64,000 bases of DNA from Prochlorococcus sp. AG-363-O15 (GCA_003278255.1 QCFZ01000001.1:62001-126000), one strand, 5' to 3'; positions 9,068 to 19,042 are shown, counted from the stretch's first letter. Numbers and translations are program-made. Notes: a model not told the origin generated them from the sequence alone.

Positions 9068-10426
9068 TTATTTCCTAACCCTTTTATATGGCATAATTCT
9101 TACTCCTTGATAGTAATGAGTAAGAATTTCACGAAAACTTGCTCCATTTTCTGCCATTCTTCTTGCACCCCACTGACTCATACCTACTCCATGTCCTGAG
9201 CCCAGTCCTTTTACTATTAGAAAATTCTTATCTTTATAAGTAGGCAATGGTGGCAATTGTGCCAAAGGCAGGATTGGTGGCAAAGGAGGAGGTGAAGTTT
9301 GTTCCTGTAGTGCAATTAATTGAGTGTCAAGAAAAAAAGAGGGCTGAAGGTTTCTTTTGTTTTGATTCTTTTTCGAAGATTCTTTTGCATCAGAAGAATT
9401 ATTGAACTTCCCAAGCAAAGCTGAATCATAGGGAACTATTTCAAATCTCATATTTGTACTTTTTAAACCTAAACGATTACGTAATTCCTTTCCGGTTAAA
9501 AGCATACTTCCCTTAGGCCCTTGAACCCTAACTTCAAGAAGGCGCCCAGTAGAGCTAGCTTCTAAAATATTAATCTTTTCAACGCCTCCTAACTCATTAA
9601 AAGCAACTCTAAGTTGTTCAGGTGTAAAACGAGCAACCCATTTACGATGAGGACTATTGTCATCATAATCACGAACACTAATTAAATATGGCTTTTGCTG
9701 TTTCCAAACGTCACCACTTGCCTCAGTAAGACCTCCTGAGCTACTATGAAAAACTGCATTAATTAATTTTCCTTTATAAACTAAAACAAGTGATTTAGTA
9801 CTTTCTACAGCATACTTAGTTGTACTTGTCTCAGATTCAACGCCAAGATATGCCTGGCTCATTTCAGTTGAATTGACATCATAAAAGCCCGCCTTTCCAT
9901 GCTGTCTTAACGCATATGTTCTTGCAGCAATTGCCTGAGCCTGAAGAGCAGGCATTGGCCATGACTTAGGCATTTCACTACCAACAACACTATTTAAATA
10001 TTTCTCTATTTTTACATAATTAACAACTTTAAATGAATTTTGACCATATCTGACCTTTAATTCTCCTCGATAGCGACGCTTGCCCAACCATATACCTCGA
10101 GGATTGTTACTTTTAATAATCAATTCTCCTTTCTTTGGAATAGAAAACCATCTCCCTGATTTGCCATCAACAACAAACTGCATCTTTCCATTTTGTTGTT
10201 TTATATTTAATGATTTAGTCTTTTCATTTTTAAATCCATTTCCATTTAAAAATAATGGATACCACTTCTCAGAGCGAATTCTAAGTTCATTCCCTTCAGA
10301 AACTAATACGCGAATAGTTGGTTCTTTAGCAAATGCATTTGGAATTGAAATTATTGAACAAAATGATATGACCATCAATAATCCGCCAGGACTCCTCAAA
10401 GCGGGTAACAAAGATGGTCTATTCAC
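9068..10426 (-). CDS. Exported SpoIID/LytB-domain protein
   Basis: SpoIID-family proteins act on peptidoglycan glycan strands outside the cytoplasm. The family hallmarks are YLNSVVGSEMPKSWPMPALQAQAIAARTYAL in the middle and GSGHGVGMSQWGARRMAENG near the C-terminus. A Pro-rich insert (PPPLPPILPLAQLPPLP) precedes the last motif. I favour GTG 10426 because it gives a basic n-region followed by a hydrophobic stretch and an AFA cleavage site; the frame runs open to GTG 10477 and an ATG at 10375 leaves too short a signal. It is divergent from rnz, sharing a short promoter region. Confidence 0.85.
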   Translation of the reverse strand: MNRPSLLPALRSPGGLLMVISFCSIISIPNAFAKEPTIRVLVSEGNELRIRSEKWYPLFLNGNGFKNEKTKSLNIKQQNGKMQFVVDGKSGRWFSIPKKGELIIKSNNPRGIWLGKRRYRGELKVRYGQNSFKVVNYVKIEKYLNSVVGSEMPKSWPMPALQAQAIAARTYALRQHGKAGFYDVNSTEMSQAYLGVESETSTTKYAVESTKSLVLVYKGKLINAVFHSSSGGLTEASGDVWKQQKPYLISVRDYDDNSPHRKWVARFTPEQLRVAFNELGGVEKINILEASSTGRLLEVRVQGPKGSMLLTGKELRNRLGLKSTNMRFEIVPYDSALLGKFNNSSDAKESSKKNQNKRNLQPSFFLDTQLIALQEQTSPPPLPPILPLAQLPPLPTYKDKNFLIVKGLGSGHGVGMSQWGARRMAENGASFREILTHYYQGVRIMPYKRVRK

Positions 10427-10522
10427 AGATACATTGAAAAAGAATCCCAGTTTGCCCCAAGACAGCACTTCAACCACAGGTCAAACTGGAGATAAGTATC
10501 AAGATATTTAAATCCCAAGGTC

Positions 10523-11479
10523 TTGCAGGTCACATTTCTCGGAACTAGTTCTGGTGTCCCAACAAGGGCTCGTAATGTCTCAGCCGTAGCGCTAAGGCTT
10601 CCGCAACGCTCTGAATTGTGGCTATTTGATTGTGGAGAAGGCACTCAACATCAATTCTTACGCAGTGAGCTTCGGTTATCCCAACTCAGACGAGTTTTCA
10701 TAAGCCATATGCATGGAGATCATGTTTTTGGCCTTCCAGGACTTTTGGCAAGTCTTGGACTTGCTGGAAATAGCTTAGGAGTTGATATCTATGGCCCTGA
10801 CCCTCTCAATGACTATTTAAACGGAGTAATGCGCAATAGCTCATGCAGAATCGGATATCCAATGCAAGTGCATCCTGTAAGAGAAGCCGCTGAAATGAAT
10901 AGGGTCTTAATTGATGACCAAGACCTTTTAGTGAGATGCACTCCTCTAAGTCATAGGGTTCCTGCATATGCTTATCGAGTAGACCAAAAACCAAGACCTG
11001 GTCGCTTTGATCTAGAACATGCAAAAAAACTTGGCATCCCTCCAGGACCAATTTATGCAGCTTTAAAGCGCGGGGAGAAGGTTCATCTCAATGATGGTCA
11101 GGTAATTGACGGGAAAGATTTTTGTGGACCTAGTCGTCCAGGAGCAAGCTTTGTTTATTGCACAGACACAGTTTTTTCTGAATCAGCAGTGAAATTGGCC
11201 AAAGGAGCAGACCTCCTAATACATGAAGCGACTTATGCCCACGAGGATTCAGAAATGGCTTATCAAAGAAAGCATTCGACAAGCACAATGGCAGCACAAA
11301 CAGCTGCCGAAGCATCTGTAGGACAACTTGTATTGACCCATTTGAGTCCGAGATACGCCCCAGGAAATCGTTTAACGCCTAATGACTTACTTAATGAAGC
11401 AAGGGCAATTTTCCCAAATACCCTCTTAGCAAAGGACTTTCTCCAACTTGATATAAAACAACGCTGCAACAGTTCGTGA
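10523..11479 (+). CDS. rnz: Ribonuclease Z
   Basis: RNase Z trims tRNA 3' trailers. 318 residues of the metallo-beta-lactamase fold with the zinc motif [14 protein letters not shown] (HxHxDH), a downstream DT pair in YCTDTVFS and HLSPRY. TTG 10523 is the start that gives the conserved N-terminus [19 protein letters not shown]; no ATG is available. Full length. Confidence 0.95.
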   Translation: MQVTFLGTSSGVPTRARNVSAVALRLPQRSELWLFDCGEGTQHQFLRSELRLSQLRRVFISHMHGDHVFGLPGLLASLGLAGNSLGVDIYGPDPLNDYLNGVMRNSSCRIGYPMQVHPVREAAEMNRVLIDDQDLLVRCTPLSHRVPAYAYRVDQKPRPGRFDLEHAKKLGIPPGPIYAALKRGEKVHLNDGQVIDGKDFCGPSRPGASFVYCTDTVFSESAVKLAKGADLLIHEATYAHEDSEMAYQRKHSTSTMAAQTAAEASVGQLVLTHLSPRYAPGNRLTPNDLLNEARAIFPNTLLAKDFLQLDIKQRCNSS

Positions 11480-11554
11480 TTCCAGGCCAGAGGTAATGCC
11501 ACCCCGTGAAAGAATGTTCTGGTGCGGTGCTTCCGTCTGTCGCTGGCGTTCTAA

Positions 11555-12073
11555 ATGGCCTCTCTTATGTCCTCCCTAAAACGGTCCCTTACAAGACTAC
11601 TGATCTTGTTGCCTGTTCTAGTGGGCCTCAGTATCAGTTCCCCAGCTCAAGCTGGACAATGGGATGCCGAGACCCGCACCGTTCCTAGTAATCCAGGTGG
11701 GAACTCGGTAACCTTTTCTGATCAGGAAATCACTTCTGGTCGCAAGATTTTCAACAACACCTGTGGCACATGCCATGCAGGTGGCATTACAAAGACCAAC
11801 TACAACGTAGGTCTAGATCCTGAAGCTCTTTCCTTGGCAACTCCACCAAGGAACAATGTTGACGCTCTAGTCGACTACATGAAGGATCCAACTTCATATG
11901 ACGGTGAATTCAGCATTGCTGACGTTCACCCAAGCACTTCAAATAGCGATCTTTACGTTCAGATGCGTGATTTGGATGATGAAGACCTACGTCTCATTGC
12001 TGGCTACATTCTTGTGGCACCAAAAATTCAAGGTGTCCAATGGGGTGGCGGCAAAATCTACTTTGGGACATAA
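11555..12073 (+). CDS. psbV: Photosystem II cytochrome c550 (PsbV)
   Basis: PsbV is an extrinsic lumenal subunit that stabilises the PSII oxygen-evolving cluster. 172 residues: Sec signal peptide ending in AQA about residue 33, heme site CGTCH (Cys70, Cys73, His74), distal axial His about 125 in ADVHPS, and the conserved end QWGGGKIYF. A second ATG at 11567 would shorten the signal by four residues. A strong Rho-independent terminator follows at 12113. GC content and codon use are richer than the neighbours, as expected for a highly expressed photosynthesis gene. Confidence 0.96.
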   Translation: MASLMSSLKRSLTRLLILLPVLVGLSISSPAQAGQWDAETRTVPSNPGGNSVTFSDQEITSGRKIFNNTCGTCHAGGITKTNYNVGLDPEALSLATPPRNNVDALVDYMKDPTSYDGEFSIADVHPSTSNSDLYVQMRDLDDEDLRLIAGYILVAPKIQGVQWGGGKIYFGT

Positions 12074-12112
12074 TCCCTTTCCAAAAGCCTTCTGAAAAGA
12101 ATCAAATCAATC

Positions 12113-12146
12113 AAAGCCCTGGAATCCCAAGATTCCAGGGCTTTTT
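12113..12146 (+). terminator. Rho-independent terminator of psbV
   Basis: Perfect 14-bp stem (12113-12126 with 12131-12144), CCAA loop, ending in a T-run. It lies 40 bases after the psbV stop and also faces the convergent gene at 12164. Confidence 0.93.
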
Positions 12147-12163
12147 AATTAGAAACGAAACGA

Positions 12164-12502
12164 CTATGGGAGAAGATTAGAGTCTTCCTTAGAACGAGGG
12201 TGTCTGCTATACCACCACTCCTGCATAACAGGTGAAAAACGCTTTGAAAACAATGTAAGGACAGTAGAAGTAGGTTTAGATCCTGGTTGAAGAAGTTCTA
12301 CTGAATAAGAAGGACAACGTCTAGAAGCTAAATCAGGAACAAATCGACGTCCTATACGGCGCCAACTAGGCTCCTTACTTCTCCATGCAAGTCTTGAGCA
12401 AGGCCATGGCAGTTCTTCACGATCAAAAAGACGACAACAAGGACCAATAACACGAAAACTATATTGACCACCCATACTTGGATGAATACTGCCGTGCTCC
12501 AT
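12164..12502 (-). CDS. Conserved-looking hypothetical protein
   Basis: 112 residues from ATG 12502; the frame is open to a TTG at 12550. Rich in Arg, Trp, Pro and Cys (a CC pair, WPCSRLAW, SWRRIGRRFVPD). No signal peptide or membrane segment. I do not recognise a named family, though the context between psbV and petF and the compact basic composition fit a small soluble cyanobacterial protein. It could bind nucleic acid or metal, but that is a guess. Confidence 0.6.
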   Translation of the reverse strand: MEHGSIHPSMGGQYSFRVIGPCCRLFDREELPWPCSRLAWRSKEPSWRRIGRRFVPDLASRRCPSYSVELLQPGSKPTSTVLTLFSKRFSPVMQEWWYSRHPRSKEDSNLLP

Positions 12503-12572
12503 AAGAGCATCAGCAGAATGATTAGTCAGCGCCAAAGAACTCACAATCAATTACAAGGCAGTAATACAGCAC

Positions 12573-12598
12573 AAAAAAGCCACCCCATGAGGGTGGCT
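12573..12598 (-). terminator. Rho-independent terminator of petF
   Basis: Perfect 8-bp stem AGCCACCC/GGGTGGCT (12578-12585 with 12591-12598), 5-base loop, and a six-T tract on the minus strand. It lies 66 bases downstream of the petF stop. Confidence 0.88.
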
Positions 12599-12663
12599 GA
12601 TAACAAGCTGATTAGCAAGCCTGATTCTGTTGATTTGAAACGGGAGAAATCCCCTGTTCAAAA

Positions 12664-12963
12664 TCAATAGAGCTCTTCCTCAGCATGAGTGGTAATTGTG
12701 CAATCAGAAGTTGGATAAGCGACACAGGTCAAAACAAATCCCGCTTCTAACTGGTCATCATCCAGGAAGCTCTGATCTGACTGGTCAACGGTTCCAGAAG
12801 TGATTTTGCCTGCACATGTTGAGCAAGCACCAGCTCTGCAGGAGTAGGGGAGATCAATGCCCTGCTCTTCAGCAGCGTCAAGAATGTACTGATCGTCGGG
12901 GACTTCGATGGTCTTGTTCAAACCCTCACTTTGGTTTTGGAGGGTGACTTTGTAAGAAGCCAT
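12664..12963 (-). CDS. petF: [2Fe-2S] plant-type ferredoxin
   Basis: Soluble photosynthetic ferredoxin, the electron acceptor of PSI and donor to FNR, nitrite reductase and thioredoxin reductase. 99 residues with cluster ligands Cys42, Cys47, Cys50 and Cys80 in the CRAGACSTC...LTC arrangement, and the acidic EEELY terminus. Upstream lies an unusual repeat-rich leader (12996-13087); downstream is a clean terminator, so it is a single-gene transcript. Confidence 0.96.
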   Translation of the reverse strand: MASYKVTLQNQSEGLNKTIEVPDDQYILDAAEEQGIDLPYSCRAGACSTCAGKITSGTVDQSDQSFLDDDQLEAGFVLTCVAYPTSDCTITTHAEEELY

Positions 12964-12995
12964 GGTATGGAAAAGAAGGGCTCGGAATAAAGGAG

Positions 12996-13087
12996 GTAAA
13001 AAGGATCACCTCAAGATCGATCCTTTTTACATCGCTGAAGCACCTTTTTACATCGGCTAAGGACAATTAAAAGCCCGTTCTTACATC
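12996..13087 (-). promoter_or_regulatory. Repeat-rich petF upstream region
   Basis: A perfect 12-bp inverted repeat (12996-13007 with 13019-13030, 11-base loop) begins about 33 bases before the petF ATG. Overlapping and beyond it are three direct copies of a YTTACATC element (13026-13033, 13047-13054, 13080-13087). TTTACATC resembles half of HLR1, the RpaB-binding element (G/T)TTACA(T/A)(T/A), but the spacing of 21 and 33 bases is not the classical two-base gap. The hairpin on the transcript could also modulate translation. Confidence 0.45.
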
Positions 13088-13141
13088 TTTCATAGTCAAG
13101 CTAATCATGAAACAAAAAAGCATAAATTAAACTTATAGGTT

Positions 13142-14062
13142 TTACCTCTGGACTCCATCCCTGGATATCTCTATTAATCCCCATTTATCTTGTTCTAAGA
13201 AAAGGTCTATATGCCACCCCAAAGACTCCAGCCTGGAAAAGAGTTTAGGGGCTTGATCAACAAGTAATCCACTCAGCAAAGCTCGTCCATCTAGACAAAG
13301 CAAATCATCAAAAGAAGGAGCTAACTCAGCAATCACCGGAGCAAGAATATTGCAAAGCAATAAATCGGCTTTAACTGATTTAAGTTCTGATCCAAGAACT
13401 TCAACTGAACCCAAAGATGCCTGTAGATGGCCTAGAGCAAATTTGTTCAGTTCAACATTCTTTCTAGTTGAACTGACAGCAAGGGAATCAATATCAACAG
13501 CAAGGACTTCTTTCGCGCCTAGTCCTAGAGCAGCTAAACCCAAAACTCCACTTCCACATCCAAGGTCGACAACCCTTAGTCCTAAAGGAGGTTTTTTTTC
13601 CAAAGCCTCAAGACATAAACGAGTTGTTGGGTGGCTCCCAGTTCCAAATGCACTTCCAGGATCCAATTTCAAAATCAAACGATCCAAAAATTCTTTTGGG
13701 GGTTCCAACCAAGCAGGAAGTATTAAGATTCTTTCTCCAACTGGGTCTGGTGCCCAATGTTGTTTCCAACTTACACTCCAATCTTCGTCAGCTAATTTCA
13801 ACCAATTTGGCAATGAAAGCGTTAGATGAAAAACATCTGCTAATGGTTTCAAAGAAGCTATCAAAAACTCACGATCATTCTCTGACCAATCACAATCAGG
13901 TAACCACACATATAGAGTTAGCTTAGAACATTCTTCTGGCCTATATTTTATCGCATATCTAGTTATTCCTAAAGATTCTAATTTCCAAGACAAAGATTCT
14001 TCTAGTACTGGGTCAATAAGTATTTTAAGCCTCCACCAATAGAATAATGAAGATGAACCCAT
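13142..14062 (-). CDS. prmA: Ribosomal protein L11 methyltransferase
   Basis: PrmA trimethylates ribosomal protein L11. 306 residues: a poorly conserved N-terminal recognition domain, then the SAM domain with GSAFGTGSHPTTRLCLEAL, motif I VVDLGCGSGVLGLAAL, EVLAVDIDSLAV and the substrate motif LLCNILAPVI. Starts 40 bases after serA on the same strand, so it is likely the second gene of a serA-prmA operon. Confidence 0.94.
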   Translation of the reverse strand: MGSSSLFYWWRLKILIDPVLEESLSWKLESLGITRYAIKYRPEECSKLTLYVWLPDCDWSENDREFLIASLKPLADVFHLTLSLPNWLKLADEDWSVSWKQHWAPDPVGERILILPAWLEPPKEFLDRLILKLDPGSAFGTGSHPTTRLCLEALEKKPPLGLRVVDLGCGSGVLGLAALGLGAKEVLAVDIDSLAVSSTRKNVELNKFALGHLQASLGSVEVLGSELKSVKADLLLCNILAPVIAELAPSFDDLLCLDGRALLSGLLVDQAPKLFSRLESLGWHIDLFLEQDKWGLIEISRDGVQR

Positions 14063-14102
14063 TTCTAATTATTAGCCTCAAGTAAAATTATTAATAGTAA
14101 AC

Positions 14103-15689
14103 TCACAATGTTACCGGATGAGCCTCCTGAATACCATCTATTGAATGAATAGCAACAAGAAGATCTGCAGGAATAGGATCATCAATGCTTAAAACCATGA
14201 CTGCATCACCTCTAACTATTCGACGGCCAACTTGCATAGAGGCAATGTTTACATTGTATTCACCAAGTAAAGAGCCGAGCTTACCGATAATTCCAGGCAT
14301 ATCTCGATGTCTTGTAAACAACATATGCCTACTTGGAGAAACATTTACAGGAAATTCATCAATACTAGTAATTCGCAAATCTCCATCAGCAAAAACTGCT
14401 CCAATAACACTATGTCCCCCTTTATCTCCTCTAGTAATTAATTGCATTGAGCCGCCCGCAAAATCACGACTTGCTTCATCTTTAACCTCCAAAACATGGA
14501 TTCCACGTCCTTTTGCTTCTAACGAAGCATTCACATAATTAATTCGATCACCTAATGCATTGGTTAACAAACCTTTCAAACTCGCTACAACTAATGGCTG
14601 AGATGGATGCTGAGCGAATTCACCTTGCAAACGAACTTCTAACTCTTGAATTTGACCACCAGACAATTGACTAGCCAGCAAGCCCAATGTTTCAGCAAGT
14701 TGTAAATGTGGTTTCAAACTATCCATAATCTCTGCACTAAGACCTGGAATATTGACTGCGCTTCTAGCAGGAAGGCCTAAAAGTACGTCTCTAATTTGCT
14801 CGGCCACATCAATTGCAACATTTTCTTGAGCTTCTGCAGTTGATGCTCCCAAATGAGGAGTAAGAATCAAACCATCATTCACTTTGCGTAAAGGTGAATC
14901 CTCAGATAAAGGCTCATTTGCATAAACATCTAATGCAGCTCCTGCAATAACTCCAGAGTTAATTGCTTGAGCAAGTGCATTTTCATCAATAATCCCTCCT
15001 CTTGCACAATTAACCAACCTGGATGATGACTTCATCTTTGCCAACAAAGATTCATTAACTAAATTTTCCGTCTCAGATGTTCTTGGCAAATGAAGGGTGA
15101 TGTAATCAGCCTTTGCAAAAAGATCTTCCAGTTCACTTAAATGTACTTGCATTTGTTGTGCACGATCTGCAGATATAAAAGGGTCATAGGCAATAACTTC
15201 CATTCCCATAGCATTGGCTACTTTCGCAACATGAGATCCGATTTTTCCAAGGCCAACAACCCCTAAAACCTTTTTATAAAGCTCATTACCTACATATTTT
15301 TTACGGTCCCAACCTCCTGCAGTTGTACTGGCATGTGCCTGAGCAACATGACGAGACAAACCCAACAGCAAAGCAAGAGTGTGTTCAGCAGCTGCAATGG
15401 TGTTTCCACCAGGAGAATTAACCACTAAAACCCCTCTTTGAGTGGCAGCAGGAACATCGACATTGTCTACACCAACACCTGCGCGCCCAATTATTCGCAG
15501 TTTTTCTCCTGCTTGGATTACTTCAGAGGTGACCTGAGTACCAGAACGAATCATTAGCCCTTCATAATCACCAATAATTCTTTTGAGTTCATCAGATGAG
15601 AGCCCCACACGCTGATCAACTTGTGCTACTTGGCTGAGAATTTCAATTCCTGCCTTGTCAATTGGATCTGATACCAGAACTTTCGTCAT
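14103..15689 (-). CDS. serA: D-3-phosphoglycerate dehydrogenase
   Basis: First enzyme of phosphorylated serine synthesis, oxidising 3-phosphoglycerate with NAD. 528 residues, the long form: catalytic/NAD domain with IGRAGVGVDNVD, VVGLGKIGSHVA and the HLGAST active-site His, then an intervening ASB domain and a C-terminal ACT domain (RDMPGIIGKLGSLLGEYNVNI). The ACT domain implies serine feedback. Followed by prmA. Confidence 0.96.
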   Translation of the reverse strand: MTKVLVSDPIDKAGIEILSQVAQVDQRVGLSSDELKRIIGDYEGLMIRSGTQVTSEVIQAGEKLRIIGRAGVGVDNVDVPAATQRGVLVVNSPGGNTIAAAEHTLALLLGLSRHVAQAHASTTAGGWDRKKYVGNELYKKVLGVVGLGKIGSHVAKVANAMGMEVIAYDPFISADRAQQMQVHLSELEDLFAKADYITLHLPRTSETENLVNESLLAKMKSSSRLVNCARGGIIDENALAQAINSGVIAGAALDVYANEPLSEDSPLRKVNDGLILTPHLGASTAEAQENVAIDVAEQIRDVLLGLPARSAVNIPGLSAEIMDSLKPHLQLAETLGLLASQLSGGQIQELEVRLQGEFAQHPSQPLVVASLKGLLTNALGDRINYVNASLEAKGRGIHVLEVKDEASRDFAGGSMQLITRGDKGGHSVIGAVFADGDLRITSIDEFPVNVSPSRHMLFTRHRDMPGIIGKLGSLLGEYNVNIASMQVGRRIVRGDAVMVLSIDDPIPADLLVAIHSIDGIQEAHPVTL

Positions 15690-15774
15690 GAAAGGCGTAA
15701 GACTTCAAAAGGAACTTTAGAGATCTAATTGTTATTGACCATTTTTCGGTGGTCAGGGTTCAGAATTCAAACAA

Positions 15775-16383
15775 TTGAGAGATGAATTCGTGCCTGTCTG
15801 CGTGGTGGTTCTAACCGAAAACCAATTAGCCAACCAATTAAGTCAGAAGCTCCATGAAGCCAAGACCCCTTTGCTCAACTGCAAACTCATTAAGCCTTCG
15901 ACCAAAAGTTCTGACTTGAACTCACTCAAAACAGAAGAAGCAAACAACGAAAGCCAAAAAGTGACCACAAACCTGAAACCAGTAGATATTGACAGCATTG
16001 AAATGTTGAACCCAAAACTTTCTAAGCAATTACGTCAAAAAAGTATGGCTTCATGGTTAATGCCTTTTGGTTTCATCGCAGGACTAACCTTCACGCAAAT
16101 GACAGGCCTTAAAACATTTTCAAGTTGGGGACTTGGAAATTTGGGTTCATTTGGTGAACCTTTACTTGGAAGCCTCTTGGGCATGGGCTCTGGTTGGATT
16201 GGGAGCTATGCCGCAGCAATAAGTGTTAATCCAGATAAAAATGATGACGTTCGAAGCCTAAGGAAAAGAAGTGAAGCAGGTAATTGGCTATTACTTCTTG
16301 AAACTCCAATAGAAACTGAATTGCCTTGGCACTTAGTACAAGAAGTTAAGCCAATTGAAGTTGTGAGACTTAGAGACCTTTGA
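15775..16383 (+). CDS. Unrecognised protein with hydrophobic glycine-rich segment
   Basis: About 202 residues; start uncertain (TTG 15775 or GTG 15790). The N-terminal third is hydrophilic. Residues about 93-147 form a hydrophobic, glycine-rich block (PFGFIAGLTFTQMTG ... LLGSLLGMGSGWIGSY), then a charged C-terminal third ends HLVQEVKPIEVVRLRDL. I do not recognise a family. Its stop overlaps the next start by four bases (TTGA), indicating translational coupling with the S4-domain gene. Confidence 0.7.
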   Translation: MRDEFVPVCVVVLTENQLANQLSQKLHEAKTPLLNCKLIKPSTKSSDLNSLKTEEANNESQKVTTNLKPVDIDSIEMLNPKLSKQLRQKSMASWLMPFGFIAGLTFTQMTGLKTFSSWGLGNLGSFGEPLLGSLLGMGSGWIGSYAAAISVNPDKNDDVRSLRKRSEAGNWLLLLETPIETELPWHLVQEVKPIEVVRLRDL

Positions 16384-17168
16384 AACTGCCAAAGAAAGAC
16401 CTTCTCAAAAGGTGTAAAGACAAAAAAGGTATGGAGATACTCCTTACCCAAGCAGAAAACGTCTTAAGCACATGGCAACCGCTTTGGAGCCCTTTCTTGC
16501 CTGCACTGCTGAGAGAAGAAGCAATAAAAGCCTTTGGATGCATCAATGAACTTCACTGCTTTTCAGATGGTGGCTACCCAGAAGCAGAGCGCCAACGGTT
16601 GCGATTAATGCGAAGCAATGAAGAAGACCCTATTGACAGAGATAAAGCTCCTGTACGGGGCGTAAGAATTGAAGGAAATTTTTTATTTGATAAACCAAGT
16701 TCAAGTGAAATAAGGACAGCTCTAGAACAAATAGGCGCGGATTCTGATGAGCTTGGTGATATCTGGACTATTAATGACAGAGGAGCTCAAGCAATTTGCA
16801 CCCCTGAAGCAGCCGTGATAATTAACGGAAGCATTGGGAAAGTGCGAGATATAACTATTCAATTTGAAACATTAGATATCTCCAAACTGCAACTTCCTAC
16901 TCAACGTCTTGCGAAACGAATACACACAATCGAAGCCTCAACCAGGTTAGATGCAATTGCATCTGCTGGCTTTGGCCTATCAAGAACCAAAGTGGTGTCT
17001 CAAATTAAACAAGGAAAATTACGATTAAATTGGAGCCCAGTATCACAAGCCAGTAAAGAGTTAATTGTTGGTGATCGAATACACCATCAAGACAGAGGCT
17101 CAATTGAAGTGATCAACCTCGAATTAACAAAACGCCAACGATGGAGGGTTGAATTACTACGAAAATGA
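16380..17168 (+). CDS. Photosystem II S4-domain RNA-binding protein
   Basis: 262 residues of the cyanobacterial/plastid PSII S4 family (YlmH-like), thought to bind RNA during photosystem II biogenesis. The N-terminus LPKKDLLK and a central VRGVRIEGNFLFDKP fit the family; the S4 domain spans about 185-250 (TRLDAIASAGFGLSRTKV ... GDRIHHQDRG). TTG 16380 is preferred over ATG 16431 because it keeps the conserved N-terminus and overlaps the upstream stop. Next downstream is tRNA-Val. Confidence 0.82.
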   Translation: MKLPKKDLLKRCKDKKGMEILLTQAENVLSTWQPLWSPFLPALLREEAIKAFGCINELHCFSDGGYPEAERQRLRLMRSNEEDPIDRDKAPVRGVRIEGNFLFDKPSSSEIRTALEQIGADSDELGDIWTINDRGAQAICTPEAAVIINGSIGKVRDITIQFETLDISKLQLPTQRLAKRIHTIEASTRLDAIASAGFGLSRTKVVSQIKQGKLRLNWSPVSQASKELIVGDRIHHQDRGSIEVINLELTKRQRWRVELLRK

Positions 17169-17245
17169 ATGTCGACAGTACTTGGGCTGCTAATTTCTTC
17201 TTCTGAACCTATTTTTTTGGGAAACCAGACCAATAGGTCAACTTA

Positions 17246-17317
17246 GGGCGATTAGCTCAGAGGTAGAGCACTACCTTGACACGGTAGGAGTCACTGGTTC
17301 GATTCCAGTATCGCCCA
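17246..17317 (+). tRNA. tRNA-Val (anticodon GAC)
   Basis: 72 bases fold into a full cloverleaf: acceptor GGGCGAT/ATCGCCC, D-stem GCTC/GAGC, anticodon stem CTACC/GGTAG with loop TTGACAC (anticodon GAC), T-stem ACTGG/CCAGT with TTCGATT loop, discriminator A. CCA is not encoded. Confidence 0.97.
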
Positions 17318-17533
17318 TTATCAATATTCCTCGGATAATTAATATTGATTAAAGAAGAGCAAAATAAGTATGTAAAAAACAAAGCAATCAAACCTAGCGT
17401 ATAGAAATCCAATGAACTTGCATAGTATTAGCAAACTCTTTTAGTTTAAAAGAAAAATTAACTACAATACTTTTTCTACAAATAGACACTTAAAGTAAAA
17501 AAGATAACCTGACATCATCAATTAGAAATTCTT

Positions 17534-18964
17534 GTGATTTCTTCAACAGTTCTAAGAAAGCATGCATTCGAGCGAATCACTGTTGTCGTAGGCCTAGGGC
17601 GCTCTGGAACAAGTGCCGCAAAGCTCTTAAAAGCAGAAGGGGAAAATGTAATCCTCATAGAGAAGCTTGAAGAAGCTGAGTCAATTAAAAAACAAAAAGA
17701 ATTAAAAAATGAAGGAATTGAGGTTTTATTAGGTCAGCCTCTTGAAACAAAAACCTTCGAGCCATGGCTAAAAAGCTTGGAAAAAGTTGTTATAAGTCCT
17801 AGTGTCCCTTGGGATCACCCAACTCTTAATTACTTACGCCAAAAAGGGATAACCATTGAAGGCGAAATGGCTTTGGCGTGGGAAAGGTTAAAAAATATTC
17901 CTTGGGTTGGAATTACTGGAACCAATGGAAAAACAACCGTCACGCACCTTCTGAATCATCTATTAATTACAAACAGAATAAATGCACCTATGGCAGGGAA
18001 TGTTGGAAATGCTGCCGCAGAAATTGCTCTCAATTTCAGAAAAGCTAAAAACTCCCTTCCAAAATGGTTAATAATGGAGATGAGCAGCTATCAAATCGAA
18101 GCAGCTACAGCTATATCTCCAGAGATAGGGATTTGGACAAACCTCACACCAGATCACCTAGAGCGTCATAAAAGTCTTGCTTTATATCGAAAAATAAAAC
18201 GAGGTTTACTTGAAAAATCTAAAACAAGGATTTTCAATGCTGATGACAAAGATTTGTTTGATCAGCGATCTTCTCTTCCTGAAGGAATATGGATAAGTGC
18301 GGAGGGGCCAGGTACTTCTGAAAAACCATGCAATTACTGGATAAGTAAAAAAGGGATGGTTATAGAAAAAAATTTAGAACTATTTGACTCTTCAATATTT
18401 AAGATGAAAGGTAAACATAATCTACAAAATCTACTTCTAGTTACAGCAGCTGCTCGCAAAATTGGTTTATCAGCAAAAAATATAGAACAGGCTTTAGAAA
18501 CGTTTCATGGTGTGCCACACCGCTTAGAAAGGCTCTGCAAAATCCACACCATGCAAATCTATAATGACAGCAAAGCCACTAACTATGCATCAGCAAGTAT
18601 GGGAATAAAAGCAATAGAATCCCCATGTATAATCATTGCAGGAGGTCAAACAAAACAAGGAGATTCTTCAGAATGGTTAAAACTAATCAAAGAAAGAAGT
18701 ATTGGATTAATACTCTTTGGATCAGGAGCAGATGAACTAAAAGGACTGATAAACTATTCAGGGTACAAAGGAGAGATATATTGCTGTGAAAAACTAAAAG
18801 AAGCAGTTAAAATAGCATTTTCATTGGGAATAACGAATAAAGCAAAAAGTCTTTTATTGTCTCCAGCATGTGCAAGTTTTGATCAATATAAAGATTTTGA
18901 AGAGCGAGGAAATGAGTTCAAAACATTAATTCTAGAATCTTCTTTTGATATCAATAATATCTAA
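17534..18964 (+). CDS. murD: UDP-N-acetylmuramoylalanine-D-glutamate ligase
   Basis: MurD adds D-Glu to UDP-MurNAc-L-Ala in cytosolic peptidoglycan synthesis. 476 residues: N-terminal UDP-binding fold (VVGLGRSGTSAAKLL), ATP P-loop GITGTNGKTTVTHLL, the MSSYQIE and NLTPDHLERH motifs, HRLERL and YNDSKATN, then the C-terminal domain ending SPACASFDQYKDFEERG. GTG start. All catalytic motifs intact. Confidence 0.97.
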   Translation: MISSTVLRKHAFERITVVVGLGRSGTSAAKLLKAEGENVILIEKLEEAESIKKQKELKNEGIEVLLGQPLETKTFEPWLKSLEKVVISPSVPWDHPTLNYLRQKGITIEGEMALAWERLKNIPWVGITGTNGKTTVTHLLNHLLITNRINAPMAGNVGNAAAEIALNFRKAKNSLPKWLIMEMSSYQIEAATAISPEIGIWTNLTPDHLERHKSLALYRKIKRGLLEKSKTRIFNADDKDLFDQRSSLPEGIWISAEGPGTSEKPCNYWISKKGMVIEKNLELFDSSIFKMKGKHNLQNLLLVTAAARKIGLSAKNIEQALETFHGVPHRLERLCKIHTMQIYNDSKATNYASASMGIKAIESPCIIIAGGQTKQGDSSEWLKLIKERSIGLILFGSGADELKGLINYSGYKGEIYCCEKLKEAVKIAFSLGITNKAKSLLLSPACASFDQYKDFEERGNEFKTLILESSFDINNI

Positions 18965-19042
18965 AAAAATGATAGAAATCAGTAAGTCTTACAGAAGTTG
19001 TTGATAATTAGTTCTATTTATCAAGACAGCTCATGAAGTTAA

